Source of the DNA: Paenibacillus cookii
GTDB lineage: Bacteria > Bacillota > Bacilli > Paenibacillales > Paenibacillaceae
Assembly: GCF_018333375.1 (NCBI RefSeq)
Contig: NZ_BORW01000001.1
Coordinates: 434,001 to 498,000 of the forward strand
Length of the DNA: 64,000 bases
Direction: 5' to 3'
Under the pieces are notes generated by a model. The model saw only the letters and a list, made by a program, of their open reading frames with translations, did not search any database and was not told the DNA's origin. A program made the position numbers and the translations under genes. The first letter of the stretch is position 1. Every line of letters starts with the position of its first letter. Positions 1 through 9,240 of the stretch are shown here, piece after piece.

Positions 1-972
1 TCATGACCTCTTTCTAGCTACAAATGCGACCCAGTCCTCATCGCGGCATACGTCCTCAATGGCAAAACCGGAATCCTCAAGTGCCTGCTGTACGATTTCC
101 ACTTTATTTTTATAAATGCCCGACGCGATATAAACGCCGCCCGGCTTAAGCGCCTGATACACGTCATCGATGAACAGCAAAATGATTTCGGCCAAAATGT
201 TGGCCACGACGATATCGACCGGCAGCGTGATCCCCAGTTCGCTTCCGTCGCCGCCGCTTAGCAGCCCCAGCAGATCGCTTTCTTTTACCGTAATCTGCCG
301 CTCCATGCCGTTCAGGGCCGTATTTTCGCGCGCGCTGGATACCGCCACGGGGTCCAGGTCCAGGGCAAGCACATGTTTTGCCCCGAGCAACACCGACCCG
401 ATGGACAAAATGCCCGAACCCGTTCCGACGTCGATGATTTCTTCTCCGCCTTTGATCACCTTCTCCAGCGTCCGCAGGCATAACGCCGTCGTCGGATGGG
501 TGCCCGTGCCGAATGCCATGCCGGGGTCCAGCTCGATGATTTTTTCGGCTTCATGCTCCGGCTCGTATTCCTCCCAGGTCGGTTTGATCGTCAGCCGGTC
601 GGAAACGCGCAGCGGCTTGAAATACTGCTTCCAGGCCGTCGCCCAATCATCCTCGTTGACCGTTTTGATCTCGTAACGGACATCTCCCGGATCGATCCCA
701 AACTCGCGCAGCCCTTCGATTCTATGCTTCACTTCCTCCAAAATGTCCTCCACCTTGGATTCTTCCGAAAAATATCCTTTGATTTCGGCCTGTCCTTCAG
801 GAATATCGTTAAGCGGCACCTCGTACCATTGACCGTAAGACGTGTCGCGCTTTTTGTTCAACGAACCGGATTCTTCGATCGAAACGCCGCCTGCCCCGGC
901 TTCATGCAGGAAATTGGAAATCATCTCCACGGCTTCCTCTGTCGTATGTATCGTCATTTCATGCCATAACAT
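1..972 (-). CDS. prmA: Ribosomal protein L11 methyltransferase
   Basis: This 323-residue SAM-dependent methyltransferase is expected to trimethylate ribosomal protein L11 in the cytoplasm. The N-terminal ~110 residues look like the L11-recognition domain. The catalytic half carries the family signature around residues 149-162 (DPGMAFGTGTHPTT) and the SAM-binding glycine motif DVGTGSG near 181-187. The start matches the usual PrmA N-terminus (MLWHEMTIHTTEEA), with AGGAGG upstream. The stop codon occupies the first three bases of the window, so the gene is complete. It is the last gene seen downstream of hrcA-dnaJ, as in Bacillus subtilis, where yqeT (prmA) follows dnaJ. Family assignment is firm; operon membership is inferred because a terminator follows dnaJ. 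Confidence 0.95.
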   Translation of the reverse strand: MLWHEMTIHTTEEAVEMISNFLHEAGAGGVSIEESGSLNKKRDTSYGQWYEVPLNDIPEGQAEIKGYFSEESKVEDILEEVKHRIEGLREFGIDPGDVRYEIKTVNEDDWATAWKQYFKPLRVSDRLTIKPTWEEYEPEHEAEKIIELDPGMAFGTGTHPTTALCLRTLEKVIKGGEEIIDVGTGSGILSIGSVLLGAKHVLALDLDPVAVSSARENTALNGMERQITVKESDLLGLLSGGDGSELGITLPVDIVVANILAEIILLFIDDVYQALKPGGVYIASGIYKNKVEIVQQALEDSGFAIEDVCRDEDWVAFVARKRS

Positions 973-1143
973 CGTAATTCATCTTCCTCCTCAACTCGTG
1001 CATAGCTTTTATTGTACTATACATGGGCTGCCGAGTACAAAATTTTAAGGAAATTAGCCGTTAACCTTCGATTCAGCTGATAAAAAAATAACCGCGCCCA
1101 GGCTTTGTCAGCTTGTGCACGGTTATCGAGGCGGATTCCCGCA

Positions 1144-1314
1144 TCAAGGTTTGGGGGAGGTCCAGCCGTCATCCATCTTGCGCAGCTGGCGCTCGTCGGC
1201 GGCTTCGCTGCGGCGGATCGCTTCCACGTCGTCCGCGTCGGCAAGCGCCCCGGAAAATTCGACGTCTTCGTTTTTCATGGACATCAGTTCCTTGATTTTT
1301 TCCGTTTTGGTCAT
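1144..1314 (-). CDS. Small conserved-looking hypothetical protein, 56 aa
   Basis: A short, highly charged, acidic ORF between prmA and the 134-aa gene. I chose the ATG at 1314 because a GGGA ribosome binding site lies about seven bases upstream; a longer frame up to 1392 has no better site. The product has no membrane segment, no cysteine and no motif I recognise, and is rich in Asp, Glu, Lys and Met. It sits about 170 bases upstream of prmA on the same strand. I do not know its function. It could be a spurious ORF, but codon use and the start context look like a real small gene. Confidence 0.5.
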   Translation of the reverse strand: MTKTEKIKELMSMKNEDVEFSGALADADDVEAIRRSEAADERQLRKMDDGWTSPKP

Positions 1315-1404
1315 AATGCGTCCCTTTTTATCACGGCTTGCCACTATTTCGCACCTCTTTCGAATTGGTAAACGTGTCTTCAAGACAGCCATCCTTAGGA
1401 AAAG

Positions 1405-1809
1405 TTACACAAATCCGCCCGCTTCTTCGATAATTTTCATCGCTTTATCGAAGGATTCTTCCTCGACCACGACGGTCAGCAAAATATCCCGTCCGGTCGG
1501 ACCTCCCTGGCCCCCGTCGCTCATGCCGCTGGCCGACGTGTTCGTGGCGGCCAGCACCCCGGCATCGCCGCCGATCGTGTTCCCGAACGTCACGGAGCTC
1601 AGGCTGTCCATGCCGGTAAGGTTCCGGTCCCCATAAGGGTCGGTCCCCGGGTACATGCTGAAGCGGTCGATCGACATGTCCACGACGCGCAGCGACTGCA
1701 GCTTCCGGGACACGCTTTCGGCTTCTTCCGGGCTTTTGAAATAAGCCAAAATATTTTTTTCGCTCAAAACGCTCACCTGCCTGTCGTATGTCTTCCTTGG
1801 CTGTTGCAT
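1405..1809 (-). CDS. Hypothetical protein, 134 aa, between dnaJ and prmA
   Basis: The N-terminal half (about residues 15-50: NILAYFKSPEEAESVSRKL) resembles the small alpha/beta fold seen in general-stress-type proteins, where a strand is followed by an amphipathic helix and a second strand (VVDMSIDRFSMYP). The middle (about 65-105) is Gly/Ser/Thr/Asp-rich and probably flexible. The C-terminus returns to a strand-helix pattern (ILLTVVVEEESFDKAMKIIEEAGG), so the protein may be two halves of one ferredoxin-like fold joined by a disordered loop. The start is uncertain: a second possible start (codon 16, preceding SEKNILAY) would give a shorter protein. Function unknown; the gene is co-directional with prmA and lies after the dnaJ terminator. 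Confidence 0.65.
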   Translation of the reverse strand: MQQPRKTYDRQVSVLSEKNILAYFKSPEEAESVSRKLQSLRVVDMSIDRFSMYPGTDPYGDRNLTGMDSLSSVTFGNTIGGDAGVLAATNTSASGMSDGGQGGPTGRDILLTVVVEEESFDKAMKIIEEAGGFV

Positions 1810-1900
1810 AGGCTTTCCTGCCTTTGGTTAGATTTTGCCTTATGCGGACCGAATATGCGCCGGATTCCGACGAAAGCGCGGCTAGCCGGCTTTGGACACG

Positions 1901-1928
1901 AAAAAAACCGGCCAACAAATGGCCGGTT
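1901..1928 (-). terminator. Rho-independent terminator after dnaJ
   Basis: On the minus strand AACCGGCCA pairs perfectly with TGGCCGGTT across a five-base loop and is followed by an uninterrupted T run. It lies about 20 bases after the dnaJ stop and should end the hrcA-dnaJ transcript. Confidence 0.88.
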
Positions 1929-1950
1929 CCCCGTCGTGCGTATATATCCA

Positions 1951-3069
1951 TTATTCCCCGCGGAAAGCGCGTTTCATGCGGTCGAAAAACGATTGTTCAT
2001 GCTCGTGCGTCTGCTCGCCGTCAAGGGCGGCAAACTGGCGAAGCAGCTCTTTCTGCTCATCGCTCAGCTTGCTTGGCGTAACGACGACGACCTTCACGTG
2101 CTGGTCGCCTTGCCCGATGCCGCGCAGGCGCGGAACGCCTTTGCCCCGCAAACGGAAATAAGTTCCCGTTTGGGTGCCCGCAGGAATTTTCAGCTTCACT
2201 TTTTCCGTCAGCGTCGGGATTTCGATCTCGTCCCCAAGCGCGGCCTGGGCGAAGGTCAGCGGAATTTCGCAGTAGATGTCGTCCCCTTCGCGTTCGAAGA
2301 AATCATGGGATTTGACCCGAATGACGATGTAAAGGTCGCCCGAAGGGCCGCCGCGCAGGCCGCCTTCGCCTTCGCCCGTCATGCGGAGCTGGGCGCCGTC
2401 GTCCACGCCGGCAGGAATTTTGACATGAATTTTGCGCTGCTTTTTCACTTTGCCGCTGCCGCCGCAAGTCGAGCATTTATCCTTGATGATCTGGCCGGTG
2501 CCGTTACAGTTCGAACAGCTGCGGCGGTTCACCATGCGCCCGAACGGCGTGTTTTGTACCACTTCCTGCTGGCCGGAGCCGTGGCACACGGAACAGGTTT
2601 GCGGCTTCGTGCCCGGCTTGGCGCCGGTTCCGTGGCAGGTGTCGCAGTTTTCCGTGCGCGGAATCGTAATATCCTTTTCCACGCCGAATACCGCTTCCTT
2701 GAATTCGATGGTCATCGTATATTGAAGGTCATTCCCCCGCTGCGGCGCATTCGGGTCGCGACGGCCGCCGCCGCCGAAAAACATGTCGAAAATGTCGCCG
2801 AAGCCGCCAAAATCCGCTCCCTGGAATCCTCCGCCCATGCCCTGGTTCGGATCGATATGTCCGTACTGGTCATAAGTGGCGCGTTTTTGGCTGTCGCTGA
2901 GCACGTCATAAGCTTCCTTGACTTCCTTGAACTTGGCTTCGGCGTCAGCCGCTTTGTTGACGTCCGGGTGATATTGGCGGGCCAGCTTGCGGTAAGCTTT
3001 TTTGATTTCGTCTTCCGAAGCGTTTTTGCCGACGCCAAGCACCTCATAATAATCACGCTTATCAGCCAC
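1951..3069 (-). CDS. dnaJ: Chaperone protein DnaJ (Hsp40)
   Basis: Full-length type I DnaJ of 372 residues, the co-chaperone that delivers substrates to DnaK and stimulates its ATPase. It has an N-terminal J domain with the HPD motif (near residue 35), a Gly/Phe-rich linker (about 75-105), a zinc-finger domain with four CxxCxGxG repeats ([32 protein letters not shown]), and a C-terminal substrate-binding region. Translation appears to begin at GTG behind a GGTGG-type site. It is the last chaperone gene of the operon, separated from dnaK by a hairpin that may reduce read-through. Confidence 0.97.
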   Translation of the reverse strand: MADKRDYYEVLGVGKNASEDEIKKAYRKLARQYHPDVNKAADAEAKFKEVKEAYDVLSDSQKRATYDQYGHIDPNQGMGGGFQGADFGGFGDIFDMFFGGGGRRDPNAPQRGNDLQYTMTIEFKEAVFGVEKDITIPRTENCDTCHGTGAKPGTKPQTCSVCHGSGQQEVVQNTPFGRMVNRRSCSNCNGTGQIIKDKCSTCGGSGKVKKQRKIHVKIPAGVDDGAQLRMTGEGEGGLRGGPSGDLYIVIRVKSHDFFEREGDDIYCEIPLTFAQAALGDEIEIPTLTEKVKLKIPAGTQTGTYFRLRGKGVPRLRGIGQGDQHVKVVVVTPSKLSDEQKELLRQFAALDGEQTHEHEQSFFDRMKRAFRGE

Positions 3070-3118
3070 TCTTCCACCCCCGTTGTGTCCTCTGGAATAT
3101 GCCGCTCATGGAAAAAGG

Positions 3119-3149
3119 AAAGCCGAAGCACCTGGGATGCCCCGGCTTT
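3119..3149 (-). terminator. Hairpin between dnaK and dnaJ (possible attenuator)
   Basis: In the 113-base dnaK-dnaJ gap, minus-strand AAAGCCG pairs with CGGCTTT over a 17-base loop and is followed by CCTTTTTCC. The weak T tract and its position inside the operon suggest partial termination or mRNA stabilisation rather than a full stop. Confidence 0.6.
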
Positions 3150-3182
3150 GACCTTCCCTTCCTGAACATAACTTTCTTAAGG

Positions 3183-5057
<1,875 letters not shown>

Positions 5058-5087
5058 TCAGACGCTTTATATTCAAAAGCCGCCGAA

Positions 5088-5696
5088 TTACATGCTGACT
5101 TTGACCATGGCCGGTCGCAGCACTCTATCTTTTAGCATGTAGCCCTTTTGGACTTCCTCAACGACGATGCCTTCTTCGTATTCTTCGCTTTCCACCTGCA
5201 TGATCGCTTGATGGAATTCGGGGTTAAACGGCTTTCCTACCGAATCCATCGCTTCAAGGCCTTCAGCCTTCAGCACGCCTTCGAGCTGGCGGAAAATCAT
5301 GCCCACGCCCTTGGCGAAAGATTCGATCTCGGCATTGTCGCCGGCAGCGGAAATCGCCCGGTCAAAATTGTCGATGATCGGCAGCAGTTCCGTAATCAGC
5401 TTGGAGGAAGCGTATTTAGCAAAATCCTCTTTTTCCTTCAAGGTCCGTTTGCGGAAGTTGTCAAAATCCGCTTGGGTCCGCAGTGCGCGCTGCTGATATT
5501 CGTCGGCAAGCGATTGAAGACGCTGTACCTCGCTTTGAAGCTGCGCCGGGTCAACCGCTCCCGCATGTTCCTCTTCCGCAGAAGAAGCATCTGTGCCCGC
5601 CTCGGCAGCCGCTTTTTCTTGTTCGGCCGCTTCCTCGATGTTTTGGTTTTCATTCAATTCGTTTTCGTTTTCTTGAAATTGCTGGTTTTCTTTCAA
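5088..5696 (-). CDS. grpE: Nucleotide exchange factor GrpE
   Basis: GrpE (202 residues) releases ADP from DnaK. The first ~55 residues are a highly acidic, Gln/Asn-rich leader. A long coiled-coil helix follows (about 55-115, LQSLADEYQQRALRTQADFDNFRKRT). The C-terminal beta domain carries the family signature ending in EVQKGYMLKDRVLRPAMVKVS. Translation appears to start at TTG, eight bases after GGAGGTG. The gene sits 77 bases after the archaeal-type chaperonin and 57 bases before dnaK, so all three are probably cotranscribed from the CIRCE-controlled promoter. Confidence 0.96.
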   Translation of the reverse strand: MKENQQFQENENELNENQNIEEAAEQEKAAAEAGTDASSAEEEHAGAVDPAQLQSEVQRLQSLADEYQQRALRTQADFDNFRKRTLKEKEDFAKYASSKLITELLPIIDNFDRAISAAGDNAEIESFAKGVGMIFRQLEGVLKAEGLEAMDSVGKPFNPEFHQAIMQVESEEYEEGIVVEEVQKGYMLKDRVLRPAMVKVSM

Positions 5697-5773
5697 GATG
5701 TCTTCACCTCCTTAATATGCTCTATCTTTTTTGGCGTCGAACTTACTTTTCTTTAGCGACTCTTTAGCGACGT

Positions 5774-7318
5774 TCATTCATTTCGGCTGCCTCTCATCTT
5801 GATGACGTTATGAATGCGCAGCACGGCCGCCGCGACTTCGCCGGCCGTCAGCAGTCCATGGATTTTAACGAGCGCGGGATCGACGATGCCTTGATCCTCG
5901 TAATGGATGACAAGCCCGGTATCGCAATCGATGCCCATGCCGTCGCAATGTTCAGCCAGCTGCGCGGCACGGGCCTCTTCCATTTTTTCGAGCGGATTGT
6001 AGCCGGCGTTCAATAGAATTTGAGCCATAGGCTTGCGCAGGGCGGCGGCCACGGCGGCAATGCCGTAGGCTTCCATCCCCTTCACCGCCTCGCGTCGGCG
6101 CTCCAGCTCGTAGGAAACGGCAAGCTCCGCGGTCCCGCCGCCGGGAAGAATCCCGCCGGAGATGGCCGCCTGCAGCGCGGAGGCCGCATCCGCGGCAATC
6201 CGGGCCGCTTCGCCGACGACCTCGGCCGTGCTGGCCCCGACGATCAGCGTGACGACAGGGTCTTCCTTCTGTCCGCCGCTGCGGATCCGTACGCGCTCCA
6301 GCTGTTCGTCGTAACGCGCCTGCGGAGTAAAGCCGAGCTGTCTTGACAACGACTCCGGCTCCTTATGTAAAGCCGTCCGCCGCAGCGGCACGGCTCCCGT
6401 CATCAGGCTGACGCGGGCCAGGTCCTTCCGGCTTACCCGGGGAACCACCATGATGCCGTGGTCCATGCAGAACTGCTCGGCATCCGGATGTATTCCCTTT
6501 TCAAGCAAAATCAGGCCAACGCCAAGTTCCGCCAGCACATGCAAATCGCGGGCAAATCGTTCCCGCAGCTCCATATAGCGGGCAAAACCGGCCTCGGTCG
6601 TCAACACTTCCTCATCCAACGTTTCCGGCTCGAGCGCATCGTGCAAAATAAGGATGCGGGTATCGGAAAGATCCGGGGCATCATGCGGATACAAAGGCGC
6701 CTGTCTCAGCAGAAGTCCTTCAAATACTTCATTATTGCCTTTTTCGTGGGCCGTAACCGCCTCGGCGAGGGAATAGGAAGGATCTCTCAGCTTGCGCAGC
6801 CCGACGATCCCGGCTGCTTCCATGACAAGCGAGACGATCTCCTCCCGTTCCCTGCCGGCAACATAGACGGCTTTGGCGAGCAAAGGATCGTCCAGGTCGC
6901 CGATCTCCCTCGCCCTGCTCCGGAGGGAATCGGCCGCCATGCGGACGCCCTGCTGCATGCCGGCCACGACTTTGGATGCAGGCACCCCTTTGACGATTTG
7001 GGCGACGCCTTCCTGAACGAGCGCTCCGGCCAGGACGGTGGCCGTCGTCGTGCCGTCTCCGACTTTTTGCTGCTGCGACCGGGCCACCTGGATCAGGAGC
7101 CTGGCCGCAGGATGGCTGACGTCCATTTTATCGAGGATGGTTACCCCGTCGTTGGTAATGATCACTTCCCCGCGGTCTCCCACCAGCATGACGTCAAGCC
7201 CTTTGGGTCCGAGGGTTCCTTCGACCGCCGAGGTGACGGCGCGAACGGCGTTGCTGTTGTTAAGCAGCGAAGCGTAACGTTCCTCGCCTTCACGCACCGG
7301 CTGCTGACCTTGACTCAT
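5774..7318 (-). CDS. Archaeal-type (group III) chaperonin, TCP-1/cpn60 family
   Basis: This 514-residue protein is a chaperonin of the thermosome/CCT lineage, not an ordinary GroEL. The N-terminal equatorial domain has TLGPKGLDVMLVGDRGEVIITNDGVTILDKM (residues 35-65), in which the ITNDGVTIL and HPAA pattern is that of archaeal thermosomes. The ATPase motif GDGTTTATVLAG is at 87-98. The C-terminal equatorial part has GGILPGGGTAELAVSYE, and the end (RIHNVIKMRG) matches thermosome RIDDVI-type tails. Group III chaperonins are known in some Firmicutes and have been reported next to dnaK genes. Here the gene lies 17 bases after hrcA and before grpE, inside the heat-shock operon. They are thought to fold proteins without a GroES cap. 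The ATG follows GGGAGG at 11 bases. Confidence 0.92.
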   Translation of the reverse strand: MSQGQQPVREGEERYASLLNNSNAVRAVTSAVEGTLGPKGLDVMLVGDRGEVIITNDGVTILDKMDVSHPAARLLIQVARSQQQKVGDGTTTATVLAGALVQEGVAQIVKGVPASKVVAGMQQGVRMAADSLRSRAREIGDLDDPLLAKAVYVAGREREEIVSLVMEAAGIVGLRKLRDPSYSLAEAVTAHEKGNNEVFEGLLLRQAPLYPHDAPDLSDTRILILHDALEPETLDEEVLTTEAGFARYMELRERFARDLHVLAELGVGLILLEKGIHPDAEQFCMDHGIMVVPRVSRKDLARVSLMTGAVPLRRTALHKEPESLSRQLGFTPQARYDEQLERVRIRSGGQKEDPVVTLIVGASTAEVVGEAARIAADAASALQAAISGGILPGGGTAELAVSYELERRREAVKGMEAYGIAAVAAALRKPMAQILLNAGYNPLEKMEEARAAQLAEHCDGMGIDCDTGLVIHYEDQGIVDPALVKIHGLLTAGEVAAAVLRIHNVIKMRGSRNE

Positions 7319-7335
7319 CCGTCTTCCAGCCTCCC

Positions 7336-8370
7336 TTATTTATTCAGCTTCGACAGCATCGCGGTCAGATCCTTGGACAAAATGCCGAGCAGGCTCATCA
7401 CCTTGGCGTATTCCATCCGCGTAGGGCCCAAAATGCCGATCGTTCCAAGCGCTTCCCCGTCCAGCGAATAAGTCGCCGTGATCAGGCTGCAGTTGGCAAA
7501 CGCCTCGTGGTCGTTTTCGGTGCCGATCCGCACCTGAACCCCGGCCGCCCCCTGCATCGAAGCCATCATTTTCGTCAGCGTCGGCGTCTCTTCAAGAAGA
7601 TCCAAAATATCCTTCACTTTCTCGACGTCTTTGAACTCGGGCTGCGTAAGCATATTCGTCGCGCCGCTCAAATACACGCGCTGGTCGGACTCTTCTTCGA
7701 CGAATATGTTGTCCAGGATGCTCATGATCTCTTCGAAATTGGTCAAATGACGCTGCATTTCCTGGCCGAGCTCGCGATAGAGCCTCGTTTTCAGCTTGTA
7801 GAGCGGAACGTTCACCAGTTTGCTGTTCAGCAGGTTCACCACTTTTTCCATCTCCGAAACGGAAACGCCTGGCGGCACGGACACCGTTTTGCTTTCGACC
7901 TGGCCCGTGCTGGTCACGATAATCGCCACTGCGGTCGTTTCGTTTAAGGAAAGCAGCTGAAAATGACGCAATGACGTATGAAAAACTTCCGGCCCAAGCA
8001 GGATGGAAGTGTAGTTGGTGATATTGGAAAGAATCATGGCCGCATGCTGGATCACCTGCTCCGTGGCGTTCAGCTTTTCCGCGAAAAAAGCGCGCAGCGT
8101 GCGCAGCTCGGCGGAAAAATTCTGGTACGTCGGATCAAGGTGGTCCACGTAATATCGATAACCTTTATGAGAAGGGATGCGCCCGGCCGATGTATGTGGC
8201 TGCTCCAAAAAACCAAGCTCCTCCAAATCAGCCATTTCGTTCCGTATGGTCGCAGGACTAAAGCCGACATCTCCCCGTTTCGATATGCTGCGCGAGCCGA
8301 CAGGTTCCGCAGAACGGATGTAATCGTCCACGATGGCATTCAGGATTAATCTTTGGCGTTCGGTTAGCAT
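7336..8370 (-). CDS. hrcA: Heat-inducible transcription repressor HrcA
   Basis: HrcA (344 residues) represses the dnaK and groE heat-shock operons by binding CIRCE. The N-terminal winged-helix domain begins MLTERQRLILNAIVDDYIRSAEPVGSRSI, a near-canonical HrcA start, and continues with the segment SPATIRNEMADLEELGFLEQPHTSAGRIPS. The GAF-like dimerisation core fills the rest. I chose the ATG at 8370 because GGGAGG lies correctly upstream; the longer frame would start inside the CIRCE operator. It is the first gene of the operon, directly downstream of its own operator, which indicates autoregulation. Confidence 0.96.
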   Translation of the reverse strand: MLTERQRLILNAIVDDYIRSAEPVGSRSISKRGDVGFSPATIRNEMADLEELGFLEQPHTSAGRIPSHKGYRYYVDHLDPTYQNFSAELRTLRAFFAEKLNATEQVIQHAAMILSNITNYTSILLGPEVFHTSLRHFQLLSLNETTAVAIIVTSTGQVESKTVSVPPGVSVSEMEKVVNLLNSKLVNVPLYKLKTRLYRELGQEMQRHLTNFEEIMSILDNIFVEEESDQRVYLSGATNMLTQPEFKDVEKVKDILDLLEETPTLTKMMASMQGAAGVQVRIGTENDHEAFANCSLITATYSLDGEALGTIGILGPTRMEYAKVMSLLGILSKDLTAMLSKLNK

Positions 8371-8405
8371 GTCTTCCCCTCCCTTTGGTCGTTCATTTTG
8401 CATCG

Positions 8406-8432
8406 TTAGCACTCGACTCTAACGAGTGCTAA
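8406..8432. promoter_or_regulatory. CIRCE operator (HrcA binding site)
   Basis: A perfect match to the CIRCE consensus: TTAGCACTC, nine bases, GAGTGCTAA. It lies 36 bases upstream of the hrcA start codon and just downstream of the promoter -10, so HrcA binding would block transcription of the whole chaperone operon. Confidence 0.98.
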
Positions 8433-8443
8433 CCACTACTACA

Positions 8444-8473
8444 AAAATACCAAACTGACCTGAGCATTGTCAA
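8444..8473 (-). promoter_or_regulatory. Sigma-A promoter of the hrcA operon
   Basis: Minus-strand TTGACA (8468-8473) and TATTTT (8444-8449) are separated by 18 bases, immediately upstream of the CIRCE element. The perfect -35 and its position make this the likely heat-shock operon promoter. Confidence 0.75.
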
Positions 8474-8569
8474 GTCGGTTCGGCATGTGCGGGGGATTCT
8501 GTGCTTGCGTCACGATTGGCGGTTTAAGGCGCCCTGGTCTCCATTCTTCACGGTCAAGTCCCGCACCTG

Positions 8570-8621
8570 AAACAAAACCGCTTCCTCGCAACCCTGAACA
8601 CCGGGTTTGCTTGAAAGCGGT
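8570..8621 (-). terminator. Terminator after the GNAT gene
   Basis: On the minus strand ACCGCTT pairs with AAGCGGT, enclosing a second helix (GCAAACCC with GGGTTGC), followed by TTTGTTT. It separates the acetyltransferase transcript from the hrcA promoter. Confidence 0.75.
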
Positions 8622-8646
8622 CCACGTTTGATCTCCATAAACGGTA

Positions 8647-9114
8647 TTAATCCAGCATCTTCAGCACGGCGATCTCGTCGCAGCAGGACTGCTTGCTGCA
8701 GTTCACGCAGTCGGTCCACACCTTTTCCGGAAAGATCTCCTTCTCCACGACCGAAAAGCCGTTTTTCACGAAAAAGGATACCTCGTACGTCAACGCCATG
8801 ATTTTCGGAATGCCCTGCCGTCTGGCTTCCTCGGTCAGCTTGTTTACGAGCATCGAACCGATGCCGAGTCCCTTGTACCCGTCCATGATCCCCAAGGACC
8901 GGATTTCGACCAAGTCGTTTCCGAGGCGGCATAACGAGCCGCAGCCGATGACGGTGCCGTCCACTTCCGCCACGACGAACTGGTCGAGCTGCTTCTCCAG
9001 CACCTTGCGGGACCGGGGCAGCATAATCCCTTTTTTCGCATATCCATCGATCATCTGAAAAAGCGGCTCGATATCCTTCGGGACCGCAACCCTGCACGTC
9101 ACTACAGCCGGCAT
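8647..9114 (-). CDS. GNAT-family N-acetyltransferase
   Basis: A 155-residue acetyltransferase of the GNAT fold. The acetyl-CoA-binding motif A is visible as VEIRSLGIMDGYKGLGIGSMLVNKL (about 70-95), with the Q/RxxGxG/A pattern as YKGLGIG. The sequence resembles the GNAT domain of ArgA-type N-acetylglutamate synthases (VAVPKDIEPLFQMIDGYAKKGIMLPRS), but there is no amino-acid-kinase domain. The C-terminus has a Cys-rich segment (DCVNCSKQSCCDE) that might bind metal. The start at 9114 follows AGGAGG; an upstream extension to 9177 is unlikely. Stand-alone ArgA-like acetyltransferases exist, but the substrate cannot be decided from sequence. Confidence 0.85.
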   Translation of the reverse strand: MPAVVTCRVAVPKDIEPLFQMIDGYAKKGIMLPRSRKVLEKQLDQFVVAEVDGTVIGCGSLCRLGNDLVEIRSLGIMDGYKGLGIGSMLVNKLTEEARRQGIPKIMALTYEVSFFVKNGFSVVEKEIFPEKVWTDCVNCSKQSCCDEIAVLKMLD

Positions 9115-9209
9115 CCTACTTCTCCTCCTATTCGAGGATGGAGCAAAGCAGGCTAGGGCCCGGGGACTTTTGCGCATCCTCTACGCGTCGCTGTTTTATA
9201 ATATGAATA

Positions 9210-9238
9210 AATATACAACATCGCGTATAGAAGCGCAA
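9210..9238 (-). promoter_or_regulatory. Likely promoter of the GNAT gene
   Basis: Minus-strand TTGCGC (9233-9238) and TATATT (9210-9215) with a 17-base spacer, in the gap between the hemW stop and the GNAT start. Not tested; based on consensus and spacing. Confidence 0.5.
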
Positions 9239-9240
9239 GC

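Noticed and set aside
1804-3165. A long plus-strand frame (453 codons) over dnaJ
   Set aside because: It lies exactly opposite dnaJ, with Arg/His/Ala-rich shadow composition; the same pattern recurs opposite dnaK, lepA, leuS and other GC-rich genes.
5740-5765. Short tandem repeat (TCTTTAGCGAC, twice) between the chaperonin and grpE
   Set aside because: Only two copies, no dyad symmetry; probably a chance small duplication.
5774-7318. Calling this gene groEL
   Set aside because: The ATP-binding and N-terminal motifs are thermosome-like, no groES is next to it, and it sits after hrcA rather than in a groES-groEL pair.
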